Shown one piece after another: positions 61,442 through 64,000 of a stretch of DNA of 64,000 bases. Source of the stretch: Microlunatus soli (lineage in GTDB: Bacteria > Actinomycetota > Actinomycetes > Propionibacteriales > Propionibacteriaceae); the NCBI RefSeq assembly GCF_900105385.1, contig NZ_LT629772.1:496001-560000 (forward strand), given 5' to 3'. The translations under genes and the position numbers were made by a program. Each line of letters opens with the position of its first letter. Within the stretch, counting starts at the first letter, position 1. Below the pieces are notes generated by a model, which was not told the origin of the DNA, ran no database searches, and worked only from the letters and a program-made list of their open reading frames with translations.

Positions 61442-62678
61442 AGCCGACCGAGTCCAACGCCTTCTCCATGTTGACGATCTCGGAGCCGTCGTGCGGCTCA
61501 TGGGAGATGACGCGGTAGCCATGCCGGGAGTAGAAGGAGGAGTTCGGTCCCTCCGAGCCGGTGACCAGGCGGATGGTCCGGCATTCGGCGGGTGCGGCTT
61601 CCTCGATCGCGCGCAGCAGTCGGCCGCCGATCCCCTCGCCCTGACGGTCGGGGGCGACGACGAGCCGGCCGATGTACCAGGCGTCGTCGTCGGTCAGCCG
61701 GCCGAGCACCGAGCCGATCACCCGGCCCCGGTGCACCGCGCTCGAACCCTGTCGGGCGACCAGTACGACGGCGTCGGCGAGGCTGGTCCGGACCTCATCG
61801 ACGGTCTGGGTGAAGGCCGGCAACGCCAGCGTCTTGTTGGCCAGCGCCTCGGACACGAACGCGGCCCGCTGCACCGTGACGATCTCCCCTGCGTCCTCCG
61901 CCGATGCTCGTTCGATGTGCAATGCGCCGGGACCGGACGGCGGATCGCTGATCTCCGGCAGCAGGTCAGGGCGACGCCGTCGGGTCAGCGCCTCGGCCTG
62001 TTCCCGGCGCCAACCGGCGATCTTGGCGTGATGGCCGGAGAACAGGATGTCCGGCACGTCCAGACCGCGCCAGCTCTGCGGCTTGGTGTAGAGCGGATAC
62101 TCCAGCAGCCCGTCCTGGCCGGCCGCATGCGACTCCTCGGCCAACGACTCCGGGTTGCCGATCACACCGGGCAGCAGCCGGACGACGGCCTCGATGATCA
62201 CCAGAGCGGCGGCCTCGCCGCCGTTCAGCACGTAGTCGCCGATGCTGATCTCGTCGACCTGCATCCGGGTGGCGGCGTCCTCGGCCACCCGTGCGTCGAT
62301 GCCCTCGTAGCGGCCGCAGGCGACGATCAGATGATCGGCGTCGGCCAGTTCGTCGGCGATCCGCTGAGTGAACGGCCGCCCCGCCGGTGTCATGATCAAA
62401 AGCCGCGGTCGGCTCCCGCTCGCTGCGGTCGAGTCGTCGGGGTCGGCGCCGACCGGGGCAAGATCATCAAGCGCCTCCCCCCACGGTTCCGGCTTCATCA
62501 CCATCCCGGCTCCGCCGCCGTAGGGGGTGTCGTCGACGGTGCGATGTCGATCATGGGTCCATTGCCGAAGATCATGGACGCCGAGGTCGACGATGCCGTT
62601 CTCGATCGCCTTGCCGACCAGCGAGAGGTTCAACGGCTGCAGGTATTCGGGGAAGATCGACACGACATCGATCTTCAT
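61437..62678 (-). CDS. trmD: TrmD tRNA (guanine-37-N1)-methyltransferase fused to a GNAT acetyltransferase
   Basis: This is a 413-aa fusion. Residues 1–245 are Trm[34 protein letters not shown], the SPOUT knot [24 protein letters not shown] and [11 protein letters not shown]. Residues about 252–413 are a GNAT domain with the acetyl-CoA loop RQGEGIGG (345–352) and [10 protein letters not shown]. TrmD alone is usually about 240 aa. It methylates G37 of tRNAs to keep reading frame; the added acetyltransferase's substrate is unknown. It overlaps rimM (ATGA). The canonical next gene, rplS, lies 39 kb away. Confidence 0.94.
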   Translation of the reverse strand: MKIDVVSIFPEYLQPLNLSLVGKAIENGIVDLGVHDLRQWTHDRHRTVDDTPYGGGAGMVMKPEPWGEALDDLAPVGADPDDSTAASGSRPRLLIMTPAGRPFTQRIADELADADHLIVACGRYEGIDARVAEDAATRMQVDEISIGDYVLNGGEAAALVIIEAVVRLLPGVIGNPESLAEESHAAGQDGLLEYPLYTKPQSWRGLDVPDILFSGHHAKIAGWRREQAEALTRRRRPDLLPEISDPPSGPGALHIERASAEDAGEIVTVQRAAFVSEALANKTLALPAFTQTVDEVRTSLADAVVLVARQGSSAVHRGRVIGSVLGRLTDDDAWYIGRLVVAPDRQGEGIGGRLLRAIEEAAPAECRTIRLVTGSEGPNSSFYSRHGYRVISHEPHDGSEIVNMEKALDSVGS

Positions 62679-63220
62679 CGCTGCTGCTCCGATCGATCGG
62701 TGGCGAGCTCCGCCTCGTCGTCCAGCAATCCGGCGACCGGGTTGATCACCAACCGCGAGTTTTCAAGATCGACTTCGGGCACCAGCTCGGAAACGAACGG
62801 GACCAGCCGGACGCCGTCCGCGGTCGCGATCTCCAGCAGATCCTGGGCCGGCAGATGCAACACCGCGCGGACCGATCCGTACGATTCCCCGTCGACGATC
62901 GCGGTCAGTCCGACCAACTGCCGGTCGTAGTATTCCTCGTCATCGCCGGGCCGCTCGTCCGGCGGCACATCGGCCACCAGCTGTACACCGCGGGCTGCTT
63001 CGGCGGCGGTGCGGTCGCCGAGTTCGGTGAAGGTGACCAGCCATCGCCCCTGATGCTCCCGGGTCCGGACGACGGTGAACGTTCCCCCGTTGTCACCGCG
63101 AAGCACCTGGCCCGGCGCGAGCCGGCGTTCCGGTTCGTCGGTCCGCAGAATGACAGCGACCTCACCGCGAACACCGTGGGCGCGACCGATCGCGCCCACG
63201 GTGATCTCGATGAGGTCCAT
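62675..63220 (-). CDS. rimM: Ribosome maturation factor RimM
   Basis: This 181-aa 30S maturation factor shows [28 protein letters not shown] and the C-terminal PRC-barrel with [28 protein letters not shown] and [22 protein letters not shown]. Length and motif order are normal. ATG 63220 lies just after the KH-protein gene, and the 3' end overlaps trmD by 4 nt. Confidence 0.95.
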   Translation of the reverse strand: MDLIEITVGAIGRAHGVRGEVAVILRTDEPERRLAPGQVLRGDNGGTFTVVRTREHQGRWLVTFTELGDRTAAEAARGVQLVADVPPDERPGDDEEYYDRQLVGLTAIVDGESYGSVRAVLHLPAQDLLEIATADGVRLVPFVSELVPEVDLENSRLVINPVAGLLDDEAELATDRSEQQR

Positions 63221-63246
63221 TCAGATTGTCCGGCTGTCGACGTCGA

Positions 63247-63522
63247 TCAACGACGCGAACGCGACCGGCCACCGCGGCCACCGCCGCGGTGTTCCAGATC
63301 GACGAAGTCGACCCGGACCGAGTCCCGGCCGGCGAGCGCACCGACGACGGTCCGCAGGGCCGATGCGGTGCGACCGTTGCGGCCGATCACCTTGCCGATG
63401 TCGGACGGGTTGACCCGTACCTCGAGCAGCCGACCGCGACGCAGGTCCTTGTCCCGGACGCTGACGTCATCGGGATTGGGCACGATGCCGCGGACGAGAT
63501 GCTCCAACGCGTCGGCCAGCAC
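63247..63522 (-). CDS. KH-domain RNA-binding protein (YlqC/KhpA-like)
   Basis: This 91-aa protein is almost a single KH domain: ALEHLVRGIVPNPDDV, NPSDIGKVIGRNGRTASALRTV with the GxxG loop, VRVDFVDL. A Gly/Arg/Ser-rich tail follows. It is encoded between rpsP and rimM as in most actinobacteria, and likely acts on RNA or ribosome assembly. Confidence 0.93.
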   Translation of the reverse strand: MLADALEHLVRGIVPNPDDVSVRDKDLRRGRLLEVRVNPSDIGKVIGRNGRTASALRTVVGALAGRDSVRVDFVDLEHRGGGRGGRSRSRR

Positions 63523-63524
63523 GA

Positions 63525-64000
63525 TCAGGCCTCGGACTTCTCGTCGTCAGCCTTCTCCTCGGCCTTGTCACCCTCGGCGTTGACGAAGCCGGCGGCCTCG
63601 GCTGCCTCGGCGCCGTTGAACCACACCTCGGCGACGGTCCGGGCGTACCACGGGGAGGTCGGGGCGTGGAACTTCATCGAGTCCTCGTTGCCCTTGATCT
63701 CGAAGCCGGCCGGCGGGTTGTCGCCCTTGTACGAGCCCTCGCCGTACGGCTGCTCGCCCTTGTCGTCGCTCTTGGCCCCGTCGCTCTTGGAGTCGGCCTT
63801 CTTGTCAGCCTTCTTGTCGGTCTTGGCGTCGCCGTCGGTGGTGATGGCGTCGCTGACCGGCTCGGCACCCTTCTCGGCCAGGGCGGCGTTGAAGGCTGCG
63901 AGCTTGTCCTTCTTCTCCGGCTGCGGGGTGATGCCCGACGGGCTGGTGTCGCCGGAGAACTTCTGCCAGTCACCGGTCCGCTTCAGCAGCGCGACCACGG
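63525..64000 (-). CDS. rpsP: 30S ribosomal protein S16 with C-terminal extension, 5' end beyond the window
   Basis: The visible part begins in VALLKRTGDWQKFSGD, the end of the S16 core, so the start lies right of the window. A long extension of about 130 residues follows, with a Lys/Asp-rich linker and then PPAGFEIKGNEDSMKFHAPTSPWYARTVAEVWFNGAEAAEAAGF. That last module matches the short IKGN...H.P...TxAEVWF domain seen at the end of several actinobacterial proteins ('sunset' type). The extension is not needed for ribosome binding in other species; its role is unknown. The gene is followed by the KH gene 2 nt later. Confidence 0.9.
   Translation of the reverse strand, partial: VVALLKRTGDWQKFSGDTSPSGITPQPEKKDKLAAFNAALAEKGAEPVSDAITTDGDAKTDKKADKKADSKSDGAKSDDKGEQPYGEGSYKGDNPPAGFEIKGNEDSMKFHAPTSPWYARTVAEVWFNGAEAAEAAGFVNAEGDKAEEKADDEKSEA

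Noticed and set aside
1-64000. Frequent TGATCA/TGATCAT palindromes
   Set aside because: They occur inside many genes in Leu-Ile, Val-Ile, Asp-Asp/His contexts and show no consistent position; probably codon-pair or genome-wide word bias. A word-count against a shuffled genome would be needed to claim otherwise.

Overview
The window is high-GC DNA in which genes are packed tightly. Start and stop codons often overlap, and GTG starts are common. Gene content points to an actinomycete: a ribosomal S16/KH/RimM/TrmD block, L19–signal peptidase–RNase HII–DUF2469, ergothioneine genes, an actinobacterial-type gas-vesicle cluster, CsbD, DUF1206, DrrAB and AfsR/LAL regulators. The mix of complex II and fumarate reductase with the general gene style suggests Propionibacteriales (Microlunatus-like). 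That placement is inference; no 16S rRNA is present, and I recognised no tRNA gene.

Left part (1–9.4 kb): a stress-type protein with a Rho-N/SAP-like tail, a small membrane protein, an SDR and a DUF2188 protein lead into a ten-gene gas-vesicle operon (2055–7338). A textbook sigma-B-like promoter precedes the operon. A frameshifted EamA transporter and an AI-2E family permease follow on the minus strand.

9.5–22.6 kb: a minus-strand egtA-egtB-egtC-egtD-kup operon (ergothioneine synthesis and potassium uptake). Next come DUF1206, a CsbD gene with a second sigma-B-like promoter abutting a perfect 23-bp inverted repeat, a GH130 enzyme, a flavin-fold oxidase, an SRPBCC protein, a lysine-rich Rho-N-type protein, and then DUF2469/rnhB/lepB/rplS.

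22.7–38.8 kb: NUDIX, a membrane protein, an ABC-F ATPase with a structured leader, a secreted protein, an epimerase, and a retron-type reverse transcriptase preceded by a region that folds like an msr–msd RNA. Two complete complex II operons follow back to back: sdhCAB with a single cytochrome b subunit, and frdABCD with two small membrane anchors. After them come a serine hydrolase and a TetR gene that face each other's promoters, sharing a repeated operator.

38.8–53.3 kb: a membrane-anchored protein, a 52-bp minisatellite, a convergent two-component pair, a 1133-aa AfsR-type regulator beside a DrrAB exporter, and small metabolic or resistance-type genes.

53.4–61.4 kb: an MmyB-like regulator diverging from an SDR, then a LuxR/LAL regulator diverging from an unusual cassette. 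The cassette encodes a five-repeat glycine-zipper protein, two small proteins and a subtilase with no signal peptide; an HExxH protein follows. This cassette and the retron are the best candidates for undescribed biology.

Right end (61.4–64 kb): trmD (fused to a GNAT domain), rimM, a KH protein and rpsP with a C-terminal extension. trmD and rplS are normally adjacent, but here they lie 39 kb apart in the same orientation.
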